Below, piece after piece: positions 27,238-36,015 of a DNA stretch of 64,000 nt. The stretch comes from Spirochaetales bacterium (GTDB taxonomy: Bacteria; Spirochaetota; Spirochaetia; DSM-2461). The stretch spans positions 1 to 64,000 of the forward strand of contig QKAW01000013.1 in assembly GCA_003247135.1 (NCBI GenBank). The letters run 5' to 3'. How positions within the stretch are numbered: position 1 is the stretch's first letter; each line of letters opens with the position of its first letter. A program made the translations under genes and the position numbers. A model generated the notes under the pieces. The model saw only the letters and a list, made by a program, of their open reading frames with translations. It searched no databases and was not told where the DNA came from.

Positions 27238-28449
27238 AAGATTAATTTAAGTATTAAAGATTTTAGTGTTATAAATGATGATTCGATAGAAAAGTATGAA
27301 TCCTATACACCGGGAATTTTTGTTACAATTATATCAATATTCTTGTCGATTCTTGTAACAATTTCGGTTCTGCATAATAGAAAGATTATTGAACTGGATT
27401 TATTATTGTTTGTTCTGCTTTTAGTAGTTATTTTTGTAATAAGAACCAGACTTTTTAAGTATAAGGTTGAATTTAATAGAAAAGACAAACTGGTAACAAC
27501 ATATTTTCTTAATAAAAGAAATAAACGAGTTTACTCCTACTTTGAAATTTTTGATACCCATAGGATAGTATCACCCGAAGGTAGTGAGAAGATTTTTTAT
27601 CTGACAAATTACAGAGTTGATAAAGACTCACTAAAAATTAGTGAGAAGAAGATTCTTAAATTCTCCAATTACAACTTTGTTAAAGAGCTTGAAGCCTATA
27701 TGTTTTACAAAAGAGATGAAGTTATTCCAGACCTTGAGATCCAGTTAAAAAATTCAAAAATACCTGATCAGAATATAAATTTGTTCTACCTTATGCGTGG
27801 TAGTTTTCTTTATAATCAGCTTAATGACCTCAATTTTGCTAAAGAGGATGTATTAACAGTTATTTACAATTTAAAAATACTATTAAGTCACTCTCCAAAA
27901 CAATCTCTGATATTAGCAGAATCCTATGAGATTTTAGGAAGAATCTATAAAGCTCAGGGAGAACTGGATAAAGCTGTAGATAAACTTTTCTTAGCTAGCA
28001 GTTATGCAAAACAGATTCAGGATTTAAGAGGTGAATACTATGTTTCACTTCTATCAGAGTTAGCGAAATGGTATTTACAGCTAGGGGATTCCCGTCAGGC
28101 TAAGAGTTACTTTGATGAAGCCTTTGAGATAGATGGAAATCCGGAAAATGGGCTGGGTTTATTTCTCTGTTATTTAATGGATAATGAACTGGATAAGGCT
28201 GAGGGTGTAATTCTTGAAGCATATAACTCTTTCTATGACCCTAAATATCTTTTAGTTGCTCTGGATTTCTATGTAGCAACGGGACAGAAGTTAAAGGGTG
28301 ATGAGTTATTGGAAAACTCTTTAAACAATATTTACTATGATGAAGCAGTAGAAGAGTTGGAAATAATTAATAATTACAAAAAGAATTATAATGACAGGGT
28401 AATTACAGTTGAAGAAATTATTAAAAGAGAGTTGGTTTCAGACTCTTAA
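27232..28449 (+). CDS. TPR-containing membrane protein
   Basis: The 405-residue protein has two membrane helices near residues 25-45 and 53-70, a short cytoplasmic region, and at least three TPR-like helix pairs after residue 190 (AESYEILGRIYKAQGELDKAVDKLF; LSELAKWYLQLGDSRQAKSYFDEAF). No enzyme motif is seen, so a scaffold role is likely. There is no ribosome site; TAAAAT ends 6 bases before the ATG. Codon use and composition match the neighbours. Confidence 0.75.
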   Translation: MRKINLSIKDFSVINDDSIEKYESYTPGIFVTIISIFLSILVTISVLHNRKIIELDLLLFVLLLVVIFVIRTRLFKYKVEFNRKDKLVTTYFLNKRNKRVYSYFEIFDTHRIVSPEGSEKIFYLTNYRVDKDSLKISEKKILKFSNYNFVKELEAYMFYKRDEVIPDLEIQLKNSKIPDQNINLFYLMRGSFLYNQLNDLNFAKEDVLTVIYNLKILLSHSPKQSLILAESYEILGRIYKAQGELDKAVDKLFLASSYAKQIQDLRGEYYVSLLSELAKWYLQLGDSRQAKSYFDEAFEIDGNPENGLGLFLCYLMDNELDKAEGVILEAYNSFYDPKYLLVALDFYVATGQKLKGDELLENSLNNIYYDEAVEELEIINNYKKNYNDRVITVEEIIKRELVSDS

Positions 28450-28480
28450 TAGCATATAATAAAATAAAAGGGAGATTTAA

Positions 28481-28876
28481 ATGAAAAAAAATGAGTATTT
28501 ATCCGCCAGGATACTGATTCAGATAGCTACTGGACTATATTTTACTATGAATGGTCTTTTAGGAATAATGGGATATAATTCAGGTGCTAACCAGTTTTTT
28601 AATGATGTAAATAAGATGTTTGGAAAGAGTAACTACTTGCCTTTAATTATTTCTATTGTATTTTTAATTTCAGGAATTGGTCTTTTAACTGGAATTTTTG
28701 TTAGTGGAAAAAACAGAATAATAAACTTCGCTGTATTTGTTTTATGGATTGTTTATATAATAATTAACTATTTTACTGATAACTTTATGGAACCGGATCT
28801 TCTTCCATGGTTAAAAAATCTGTCAGTTGAACTTATTATTTTAGCAGGGCTCTGGGGTTCTACTCAGAAGAGTTAA
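28481..28876 (+). CDS. DoxX-like small membrane protein
   Basis: The 131-residue protein has four predicted membrane helices (about 9-27, 48-70, 78-97 and 108-126) and the spacing of the DoxX family (ATGLYFTMNGLLGIMGY; ISIVFLISGIGLLTGIF). The function is unknown. GGGAG precedes the ATG and it follows the TPR gene by 31 bases, so the two are probably cotranscribed. Confidence 0.65.
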   Translation: MKKNEYLSARILIQIATGLYFTMNGLLGIMGYNSGANQFFNDVNKMFGKSNYLPLIISIVFLISGIGLLTGIFVSGKNRIINFAVFVLWIVYIIINYFTDNFMEPDLLPWLKNLSVELIILAGLWGSTQKS

Positions 28877-28930
28877 TATTAAAAGATGTTAACTCCCAAG
28901 TGTTAATATTAAATATTAACAGAGTTAAAC
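28870..28930. repeat. Cluster of GTTAA/TTAAC palindromes
   Basis: GAGTTAA (28870-28876) pairs with TTAACTC (28889-28895). Directly after it comes a perfect 21-bp palindrome (28901-28921; arms TGTTAATATT and AATATTAACA around one A), and another AGTTAA follows. The cluster lies between convergent genes, so either RNA structure or protein binding is possible. Confidence 0.55.
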
Positions 28931-28954
28931 AGGTAAGTTTAAAATATTTAATAT

Positions 28955-28981
28955 AGTGGAGCAGGTTACAGCCTCTCCACT
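28955..28981. terminator. Hairpin between convergent genes
   Basis: AGTGGAG (28955-28961) pairs with CTCCACT (28975-28981) around a 13-base loop. No strong T-run follows on either strand, so it is a modest terminator candidate for the DoxX-like gene or the aldo-keto reductase-ferredoxin gene. Confidence 0.45.
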
Positions 28982-29000
28982 AATTAGATTCATTAATAGA

Positions 29001-29963
29001 TTAAATTATTCTTAGAGCAAATTTTGGACAGACAGGGACGCAGTATCCACAAAGGATACAGTTCTGCTTATCAACCTCCGCCTTTTTATCACTTTTAACA
29101 TTTATGGCATTCTGCTCACATATTTCTGTACACTTATTACATCCAATACAGAGATTTTTAAAAACAAATAGTGTTTTCTTTATACTTTTTAATTTATCAC
29201 TTAAATCCTTAGCTACTTCAAGATTCTTAAAAATATTAGTATTCATCTCTAATTCATCGATAGATGTCATTCCAAGGGCAACTGCATCAATTAATTTATG
29301 GTTTTTAACCCATTTTAGTGACTCTTCAGCACTATCCTTCAGATAGCCACCACCAAGTGGTTTCATAGCATAAACCCTTCCGCCGTTCTCCTTTATTATT
29401 TTTACAGTCTCTTCCTGATACTCTATTGTTCCATCTGTAATACCGATTCCTTTTTTATTAAACATAAGATGAAACCAGTTTATTCTCTTATCTGTTGCCA
29501 ATATTCTTGCACAAACAGTTGAGTGTGTGGATATACCGACAGAGTGAATAATTCCTTTTTTTTGTGCATCTAATAGAGCTTCAAAAGCACCGGCTCTCTC
29601 CTTAAAATCATCTATGGATCTAACAGCATGAAGAAGGAAGAGATCTATATAATCTGTATTAAGTTCAGATAATGCCTGGTTAATAGCATCTGACATTTCA
29701 TTAAAACTCTTAACTGCAGATTTTGTTGATATAACAAGCTTATCTCTATCTATTTTAGAATATTCAATACCAAGCCTTGTGTGTTTGTAAGACCCATACA
29801 TCTGTGCTGTATCAATCCATCTGAGACCAAGATCAATTCCATGAGCAATAATTTTTCCACCCTCTTCAGGGGGCATATTTCGCTGAAGTGGGGCCATTGT
29901 CAGTGTTCCAAATATCAGTTTTGGCACTCTCTTGTTTAAAAAGTCTATTTCTTCAAAATTCAT
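29001..29963 (-). CDS. Aldo/keto reductase fused to a 2[4Fe-4S] ferredoxin domain
   Basis: The 320-residue protein joins an aldo/keto reductase barrel (WIDTAQMYGSYKHT, LDALxxxxxGIIHSVGIS-type region, VALGMTSIDEL) to a C-terminal ferredoxin domain with two cysteine motifs, CIGCNKCTEIC and CILCGYCVPVCP. Such fusions are common in anaerobes and can couple to ferredoxin. The start is ATG 29963: the open frame extends 20 codons upstream, but that would overlap the divergent gene, and TATACT on the minus strand ends 7 bases before this ATG. Confidence 0.9.
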   Translation of the reverse strand: MNFEEIDFLNKRVPKLIFGTLTMAPLQRNMPPEEGGKIIAHGIDLGLRWIDTAQMYGSYKHTRLGIEYSKIDRDKLVISTKSAVKSFNEMSDAINQALSELNTDYIDLFLLHAVRSIDDFKERAGAFEALLDAQKKGIIHSVGISTHSTVCARILATDKRINWFHLMFNKKGIGITDGTIEYQEETVKIIKENGGRVYAMKPLGGGYLKDSAEESLKWVKNHKLIDAVALGMTSIDELEMNTNIFKNLEVAKDLSDKLKSIKKTLFVFKNLCIGCNKCTEICEQNAINVKSDKKAEVDKQNCILCGYCVPVCPKFALRII

Positions 29964-29987
29964 AATTAATAGTATATAATAAAAGCT
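29964..29987. promoter_or_regulatory. 24-base divergent region with overlapping -10 boxes
   Basis: On the plus strand TATAAT (29975-29980) ends 7 bases before the ATG at 29988. On the minus strand TATACT (29976-29971) ends 7 bases before the ATG at 29963. The two boxes share two base pairs, neither gene has a ribosome site, and the -35 regions would lie inside the opposite genes (TTCAAA at 29952-29957, 17-base spacer, for the plus strand). Confidence 0.65.
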
Positions 29988-31031
29988 ATGGATAAAAAAG
30001 AAAAAAATCCATTTATGCCCCATGGATATCTGGAACCATTTAATAGTTTGAATAGATTGAATAATTCTGTTAATGCGCTCTCTTCTGATATTTTTATAGA
30101 ATTTACAGAGGAAAACCGATGTGATTTAATAGTTCCTGAGGATTTGTCAAAAGACAAATATTTTTTTTATCTAAACAGTCTGGCTTATAATGATGCTACA
30201 CCCAGAGGGGATTTAGCCAGAGAAATCTTTAACAGATGGATTCTATCTCTATCTAATTTTTTAAAGCTCTTGCTTCAGGCTAATTCTGAAGAGCGTTTAG
30301 CACACAGGGATTGGGAAAAAGAACATTGGGATTTCTGGAAGAGTAGAGAGACCATTGTTTTAGGTGGTGGTTTGACAATGGGGTATCTAGGGAAGAAGAT
30401 TGTAAGTAATATTGCTCCATATTTAATAGAGATTAATAAAAATGTAATAATTCCCAGATGGCGGTATGAATTACCAATAATTGGGGCTGTTTTAAATGTT
30501 CCAGGGGTTGTTAACGGTTGGATTTTAGGTATTGATTTTGGTCACAGTTCAATTAAAAGTCAGATTTTCAGAGTAGTAAATGGTTGGGTAGTAAGTTCCC
30601 GGGATCTGTTAGTTTCAAAAGTAGAGAGAAATTTTTTAATGATGGATAACAATTTCAGTTGCGATAAAAAGGAATTCTCAACTTTTTTTTACACTTCACT
30701 ACACTCTATATGTCGTAAAGCTATAAAATTGGAAAAAATATCAGGATTAGGCATATCTATTGCCAATTATATTCAGAACGGCTTTGTTGTAAACCGGGGG
30801 TTATATGGTAACCTTGATGGTCATATGACTAATAAAATTAAGAATATTATGGATCTTTACTCAATTAATCGGAAGAATTTCTCAATCCAGCACGATGGGA
30901 CAGCTGCAGCAAACTGTTACTTTTACTCAAGGAAACCAGCTGTCATTATTTTTGGCTCTGCAATTGGAGGCGGATTCCCTTACGAGGAACCACCTCTAAA
31001 ATGGTCTGAGTTTAGTTACACTAAACTTTAA
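29988..31031 (+). CDS. Uncharacterised ASKHA-fold protein (ROK/activase-like)
   Basis: The 347-residue protein is not assigned to a family I recognise. Residues 1-175 form a unique region including IVLGGGLTMGYLGKK and a PHGYLEP start. From about 181 come hallmarks of the actin/sugar-kinase/Hsp70 ATPase fold: GIDFGHSSIKSQIFRV (phosphate 1), ISGLGISIANYI, QHDGTAAANCYF (phosphate 2-like) and IFGSAIGGGFP (adenosine-like). It is divergent from the ferredoxin fusion and overlaps the activase gene end by 11 bases. It may be an ATPase or sugar kinase with a divergent N-terminus. Confidence 0.6.
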   Translation: MDKKEKNPFMPHGYLEPFNSLNRLNNSVNALSSDIFIEFTEENRCDLIVPEDLSKDKYFFYLNSLAYNDATPRGDLAREIFNRWILSLSNFLKLLLQANSEERLAHRDWEKEHWDFWKSRETIVLGGGLTMGYLGKKIVSNIAPYLIEINKNVIIPRWRYELPIIGAVLNVPGVVNGWILGIDFGHSSIKSQIFRVVNGWVVSSRDLLVSKVERNFLMMDNNFSCDKKEFSTFFYTSLHSICRKAIKLEKISGLGISIANYIQNGFVVNRGLYGNLDGHMTNKIKNIMDLYSINRKNFSIQHDGTAAANCYFYSRKPAVIIFGSAIGGGFPYEEPPLKWSEFSYTKL

Positions 31032-34000
31032 CTCTATTGGCCATAGACTCTTTAGCTCCTTTTATTAGGAATTCAAGTCTGTTGGCTGTATTTACTTCAC
31101 TGGTTCCAGCATCCATATCCAGGAATAGAAGATTTAGGTGAGGGTGAACTTCCTTCATCTTTTTCTCTACACCTTTTGCAACTATATGGTTAGCTATACA
31201 ACCAAAGGGTTGTAGACATACAACATCGTGAATTCCATCCTTAGCATAGGAGCCAATCTCTCCGGCAACAAGCCATGCTTCACCATACTGGTGGTTAATA
31301 CTTAAAACCTTCTCTGCCTCGTTTCCAACCGATTGAATATGATGGATAGGAGTCATACCTAAGTGGTAATTTGCTAAAATTGTGTTTGCCCTATTAATAA
31401 AACCGTAGCATATATTTTCTGCAGCCTTTAATGCTTTTAAATATAGTTTGCTTTTTGGCATTATGTTGTAATCATGGTTAAAAGGCTTTGCAACAAAGGA
31501 TTTTAGTAGGAATGTAATAAACGGAGTTGTTTCAACTTCAATTCCTCTTTCCATAAGCCAGTTATTTATATATCCATTGGAGAAGTCATTGAACTTAACA
31601 TATATCTCTCCAACTATTCCAACCCTTGGGTACTCTTTAGTGTCTACTTCTATCTGATTGAATTCTGTAACACACTCTTCCAATAGTTTAAATAACTTAC
31701 CGTGATTTCCCAATTTAAGTAGAGGGAATGATATATCAATATATTTGTCTACAAGTTTTTTAGCACTGCCTTTTACCTTCTCTCTAACCGCAGTTCTGTA
31801 GTAGAGCTTTGCCAGACAGTCGCCAAAAAGTGAACCAAAGAAGGCAGAGTAGTTAAATTTTACCGGGCTAACCTGGAATCCTGGCTGAACATTTATTGGC
31901 TTGCTAACAGAAGTTGAAAGAGCAATTACAGGTATATTATGAAATCCGGCATTAACAAGACCACGTTTTAGAAGTGCTGCATAGCTTGATGCTCTACACT
32001 GTCCACCTGTCTGGGTTAATCCAACTGCAACCTCATCCGGATTATACTTACCGGACTCCAGAGCTTTTATAAGATCTCCAATAACTATTGTTGCAGGGTA
32101 GCAGATATCGTTATTTGTATATTTTAAACCAGTTTCAATACTCTTTCTGTCCGGTTCCGGGAGAACTTCAAATTTGTAACCCTCTAACTCAAAGGCAGAT
32201 GTAAGGTATCTTGTGTAGAAGTTTGAAAACATAGGAGCAAGAATTGTTCTTCGTTTAATATCCTCTTTTTCAAAGAGTGGAAGTACTATCCTTGGTTTTT
32301 GGGTTTTGACATAGTTGTCCCCCCTCATTTTCATAGACTCTATGAGGGATCTTATTCTAAGTTTAACAGAACCAGGGGAGCTGATCTCATCTATTCTAAG
32401 TACAGTAGGATTTTTTCCAAAAACATTTAGAATTGGTTTAACTTCATCTACTACTATTGCATCAGGGCCACAACCAAAGGAATTTAGCTGTACAACCTCA
32501 ATATTGTCTCTCTCTCCTGCCCAGATTGCCCCATCATAAAGTCTGTTTGGAAGTGTCCACTGGGATAGAACATGTACTTTCTGGTCAAGGTTGGATCTGT
32601 CTTCCGGTGGAATACAATCTTCGGTAATTACATCTACACCAATAGCTGTAATCATCTCTGGAGCTTTATGGTTTACCAGGGAGTCAACGTGATATGGTCT
32701 TCCTAAAAGCATAATTACAAGTCTGTTCTCTTCTGTTGCTTTTTTTACTATTCGCTGACCCTCTTCAACAACTCTTTTTTTGTAGTTTAAATGGGCCTCC
32801 TCAGCTTTTTTTAGTGCTGAGTTAAACACTTCACGTTTAACACCAAGTTTTGATAGATACTCCCAGGTTGTTTTCTCAATTACATCAAATGAGTTAAAAG
32901 AGAATGGCATATAGTCGTAGGGAATGTTGTATTTCTCCTCAGGTTTAATTGAGGATTGAATAACTTCAGGATAACCTGTAACAACAGGGCAGTTATAGTT
33001 ATTAACTGCAGTTGTATTTTCATTTCTGTTATATCTAACCATTGGGTAGAAAATTCTGTCAACCTTGCTCTCGATTAGTTCCATTATGTGGCCGTTAACA
33101 ATTTTTGCAGGGAAGCAGATATTTTCCGACATAACAGTCCCGTAACCCTTCTCTGCAAGAGGCATTGTGGATGGAGGAGATAGGGTAACTTTAATTCCTG
33201 ACTCTACAAAGAGGGTACACCAGAATGGGAAATCCTCCCACATGTTTAATACCCTTGGAATTCCAATGTTTAGTAATGGTTCTCCTTCCGGTTCCATTTT
33301 TCTGTCAAAAAGGAGCTGTTTTTTTATCTCATGCAGGTTCTCACCCTGTCTTGACCCTTTTAGTTTATTAGAAAAGACCATTTCACACTTGTTTCCGGTA
33401 AAAAAGGTTTTGCTGTTATCGTATTTTAGAGTTGTTACTGTACAGAAGTTCTCACATCCTTTACAGATTGTACTTTTTCTTGTGTATTCAGAGGACTTTG
33501 CCAAGTTGTTGAAACCGATAAAAGTAGACTCTGTTTTAGTCTCGTTATATTTTTTCTTTGCAACAAGAGCAGAACCGTAAGCCCCCATTAGCTCTGAGAT
33601 GTCAGGTCTAACAACTTCACGGCCTATATGCATCTCAAGTGCCCGAAGTACTGCAGGATTCTTAAAAGTTCCACCTTGAACTACAATATTGTCACCTAGA
33701 ATTGAGTAGTCTGTCATTTTAAGTACTTTATTAAAGCAGTTCTTAACAACCGAAATAGCCAGTCCTGCAGATATATCACCCTTTGTTGCGCCCTCTCTAA
33801 GGGACTGTTTTACCTTTGAATTCATAAAAACAGTACATCTCGTTCCGAGATCACATGGAGCCTTGCTAAAACATGCCATTTTTGCAAAATCAGCCACAGA
33901 TTCATTAAGATTTTTTGAGAATGTTTCTATAAATGATCCACAACCCGAGGAGCAGGCTTCATTTAACTCAAGATTATTAATAATACCACCCTGGCAGTAG

Positions 34001-35301
34001 ATAGCTTTCATATCCTGACCACCAATATCCATAATAAAGGATACATCTGGATCAAAGAACGCAGCCGCACTGTAGTGGGCAATTGTCTCAACTAAACCGT
34101 CATCCAATCCAAATGCGAAGTGGATCAAATCCTCTCCATATCCTGTTACAGCGGATCTTTTGATATTAATATTAACACCGGCCTCTTTAATCTCACTATT
34201 TATTAACTCTAAACCTGTCTCGACAGCTTTAATTGGATTTCCATTATTATTACTGTAGTGTTTAGCAGCGATTCTTCCTTTATCGTCTATTAAAACTATT
34301 TTTGTCGTAGTAGAGCCTGAATCAATACCAAGAAAAAGGTTTTGATTATCCAAATCTTTTAATGGGACATACTCAACTTTGTGCTGATCCTTTCTGACAA
34401 TCCACTCATTATACTCATCATCGGAACTAAAAAGTTCATTTAGTCTGGACTCTATATTAAATTTTGCGTCTTTATTATTAGAGATAAGCTCTATCATTTC
34501 ACTAATCTTTAATGGTTTTAAACCTTCATTGTGCAGAGCTGCACCAACTGCGGGAAATAACTCGGAGTAGTCGATGTTTACAACTTCTGAATCATTAATT
34601 TCCAGAATATTTAAAAATGCCTTTCGAAGTTCTGGCTGGAATGTTAATGGTCCACCGGTAAATATAATTTTTGACTCGATATCACAACCTCTGGCTAAAG
34701 AGTTTATAGATTGGAAGGCTACAGCTTTATATATTGATGCAACTATATCAGCATTAGGGATATCCCGGCTAATAAGGTTTTGGATATCTGTTTTAGCAAA
34801 AACACCACATCGTGAAGCTACCGGGTAGGTTGATGTAGATTTTTCAGCCATACCATTTAAGTTAGTTACATTTGTGTTTAGAAGAGAAGCCATCTGGTCA
34901 ATAAATGCCCCTGTACCTCCGGCACAGTTTCCATTCATTCTTATATCTGGCTTTCCATCTTCGTTAAAGAATATTATTTTAGCATCCTCTCCACCAAGAT
35001 CTATAAGTGTTCTAACTTCCGGATGCAGCTGTTTAATTACCTCGGCAGATGCAACAACCTCCTGAACAAAATGTATACCGGTTTTTTCTGAAATACCCAT
35101 ACCAGCTGTTCCTGTTATTGCAACAGTTAGTTCAGAATCTCCAAGTTTATCAATTGCTTCTTTTAGAAGCTCAAGAATTGTTGGTACAACCTCAGTATTA
35201 TGTCTCTCATATTTTGAAAATACAATTTTATTTTTTTCGTCCAGAATTACCACTTTCGCTGTGGTTGAACCGATATCAATACCCAGTTTAAAACTTTGCA
35301 T
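31021..35301 (-). CDS. 2-hydroxyacyl-CoA dehydratase activase-like protein, 1426 residues
   Basis: This very large protein joins two BadF/BadG/HgdC-type ATPase domains (LGIDIGSTTAKVVILDE at residue 6, LGIDSGSTTTKIVLIDD near 321), each with a cluster-binding cysteine region (NGNCAGGTGAFIDQ; CSSGCGSFIETF), a DUF2229 region (RVLNMWEDFPFWCTLFVESG) and a C-terminal HgdB-like part (VGLTQTGGQCRASSYAALL). It is widespread in anaerobes but its reaction is not established; ATP-driven electron transfer through iron-sulfur clusters is likely. AAAGGAG lies before the ATG, which directly follows the TetR stop codon. Confidence 0.88.
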   Translation of the reverse strand: MQSFKLGIDIGSTTAKVVILDEKNKIVFSKYERHNTEVVPTILELLKEAIDKLGDSELTVAITGTAGMGISEKTGIHFVQEVVASAEVIKQLHPEVRTLIDLGGEDAKIIFFNEDGKPDIRMNGNCAGGTGAFIDQMASLLNTNVTNLNGMAEKSTSTYPVASRCGVFAKTDIQNLISRDIPNADIVASIYKAVAFQSINSLARGCDIESKIIFTGGPLTFQPELRKAFLNILEINDSEVVNIDYSELFPAVGAALHNEGLKPLKISEMIELISNNKDAKFNIESRLNELFSSDDEYNEWIVRKDQHKVEYVPLKDLDNQNLFLGIDSGSTTTKIVLIDDKGRIAAKHYSNNNGNPIKAVETGLELINSEIKEAGVNINIKRSAVTGYGEDLIHFAFGLDDGLVETIAHYSAAAFFDPDVSFIMDIGGQDMKAIYCQGGIINNLELNEACSSGCGSFIETFSKNLNESVADFAKMACFSKAPCDLGTRCTVFMNSKVKQSLREGATKGDISAGLAISVVKNCFNKVLKMTDYSILGDNIVVQGGTFKNPAVLRALEMHIGREVVRPDISELMGAYGSALVAKKKYNETKTESTFIGFNNLAKSSEYTRKSTICKGCENFCTVTTLKYDNSKTFFTGNKCEMVFSNKLKGSRQGENLHEIKKQLLFDRKMEPEGEPLLNIGIPRVLNMWEDFPFWCTLFVESGIKVTLSPPSTMPLAEKGYGTVMSENICFPAKIVNGHIMELIESKVDRIFYPMVRYNRNENTTAVNNYNCPVVTGYPEVIQSSIKPEEKYNIPYDYMPFSFNSFDVIEKTTWEYLSKLGVKREVFNSALKKAEEAHLNYKKRVVEEGQRIVKKATEENRLVIMLLGRPYHVDSLVNHKAPEMITAIGVDVITEDCIPPEDRSNLDQKVHVLSQWTLPNRLYDGAIWAGERDNIEVVQLNSFGCGPDAIVVDEVKPILNVFGKNPTVLRIDEISSPGSVKLRIRSLIESMKMRGDNYVKTQKPRIVLPLFEKEDIKRRTILAPMFSNFYTRYLTSAFELEGYKFEVLPEPDRKSIETGLKYTNNDICYPATIVIGDLIKALESGKYNPDEVAVGLTQTGGQCRASSYAALLKRGLVNAGFHNIPVIALSTSVSKPINVQPGFQVSPVKFNYSAFFGSLFGDCLAKLYYRTAVREKVKGSAKKLVDKYIDISFPLLKLGNHGKLFKLLEECVTEFNQIEVDTKEYPRVGIVGEIYVKFNDFSNGYINNWLMERGIEVETTPFITFLLKSFVAKPFNHDYNIMPKSKLYLKALKAAENICYGFINRANTILANYHLGMTPIHHIQSVGNEAEKVLSINHQYGEAWLVAGEIGSYAKDGIHDVVCLQPFGCIANHIVAKGVEKKMKEVHPHLNLLFLDMDAGTSEVNTANRLEFLIKGAKESMANRVKV

Positions 35302-35907
35302 TTATGCTCCTTTAATGTCTGCCCAGAGTAGCCGTGCTATTTCTGACTTTCTCTTTTCCATAATTTCTTCTTTTTTATATTTTGAATCTTCACCTAAAAA
35401 GGAAAGAGTAATTGGTAATATTAGATATGTAGATAAAATAAGACTAACCAGATTAAGGTATAGATCCAGAGGATCAATCTTTCGGATTACTCCATTATTT
35501 ATAGCTCTGTTTGTTTTTTCAATAAAGTCTACCAGATGGGAGGACCCTAAAATATTCTTTATATTCTGTAGAAGTTCTTTATCATTAAGGTGTTCCCATA
35601 GAAGGAAAATAATATGCTTATCGTGGTCTATAATAAAATGAGTATATGATTCAATTAAAGATTCAATATAGGATTTATAATCCGTAATGGACTTTACCTC
35701 TTTTGTATGGAAAGTCCCTTCCATTTTTAAAAGGATTGATTTTACACACTCAAGGAAAAGTTTATCTTTACTTGAGTAGTAGTAATGTATAAGTGCTTTG
35801 TTTACACCGGCATTGTCTGAAATAGCCTTTGTTTTTGCACCGGATTTACCAAATATCAGAAACTGCTCCAGAGCAGATTCCAGTATCTTCTCTTTAATAT
35901 TAACCAT
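35302..35907 (-). CDS. TetR family regulator
   Basis: The 201-residue regulator has the TetR N-terminal HTH (ILESALEQFLIFGKSGAKTKAISDNAGVNKALIHYYYSSK) and an all-helical ligand domain. Its stop codon abuts the ATG of the activase-like gene, so the two form one operon that it probably represses itself. No ribosome site is seen; TATAGT on the minus strand ends 8 bases before the ATG and lies inside a dyad. Confidence 0.92.
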   Translation of the reverse strand: MVNIKEKILESALEQFLIFGKSGAKTKAISDNAGVNKALIHYYYSSKDKLFLECVKSILLKMEGTFHTKEVKSITDYKSYIESLIESYTHFIIDHDKHIIFLLWEHLNDKELLQNIKNILGSSHLVDFIEKTNRAINNGVIRKIDPLDLYLNLVSLILSTYLILPITLSFLGEDSKYKKEEIMEKRKSEIARLLWADIKGA

Positions 35908-35911
35908 TAAG

Positions 35912-35929
35912 TTTAACTATATGGTTAAA
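35912..35929. promoter_or_regulatory. Candidate TetR operator over the -10 box
   Basis: The dyad TTTAAC-TATATG-GTTAAA has 6-bp perfect arms and includes the minus-strand -10 hexamer TATAGT. It lies 5 bases before the TetR start codon, where a self-repressing operator is expected. Confidence 0.55.
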
Positions 35930-36015
35930 ACATTTTTAAATCAATATTTAATATTGTTATTATTTACTTTAATTTACTTTCTGTTAGAATAGTTGTAAGT
36001 AAATAAGGAGAAATA

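Noticed and set aside
33167..33580. 137-codon plus-strand frame opposite the activase gene
   Set aside because: It is antisense to a conserved protein domain, with no recognisable sequence or start signal.
35301..35304. Frameshift between TetR and the activase-like gene
   Set aside because: The TetR stop and the activase ATG are directly adjacent and an AAAGGAG sits before the ATG, so it is normal coupling.
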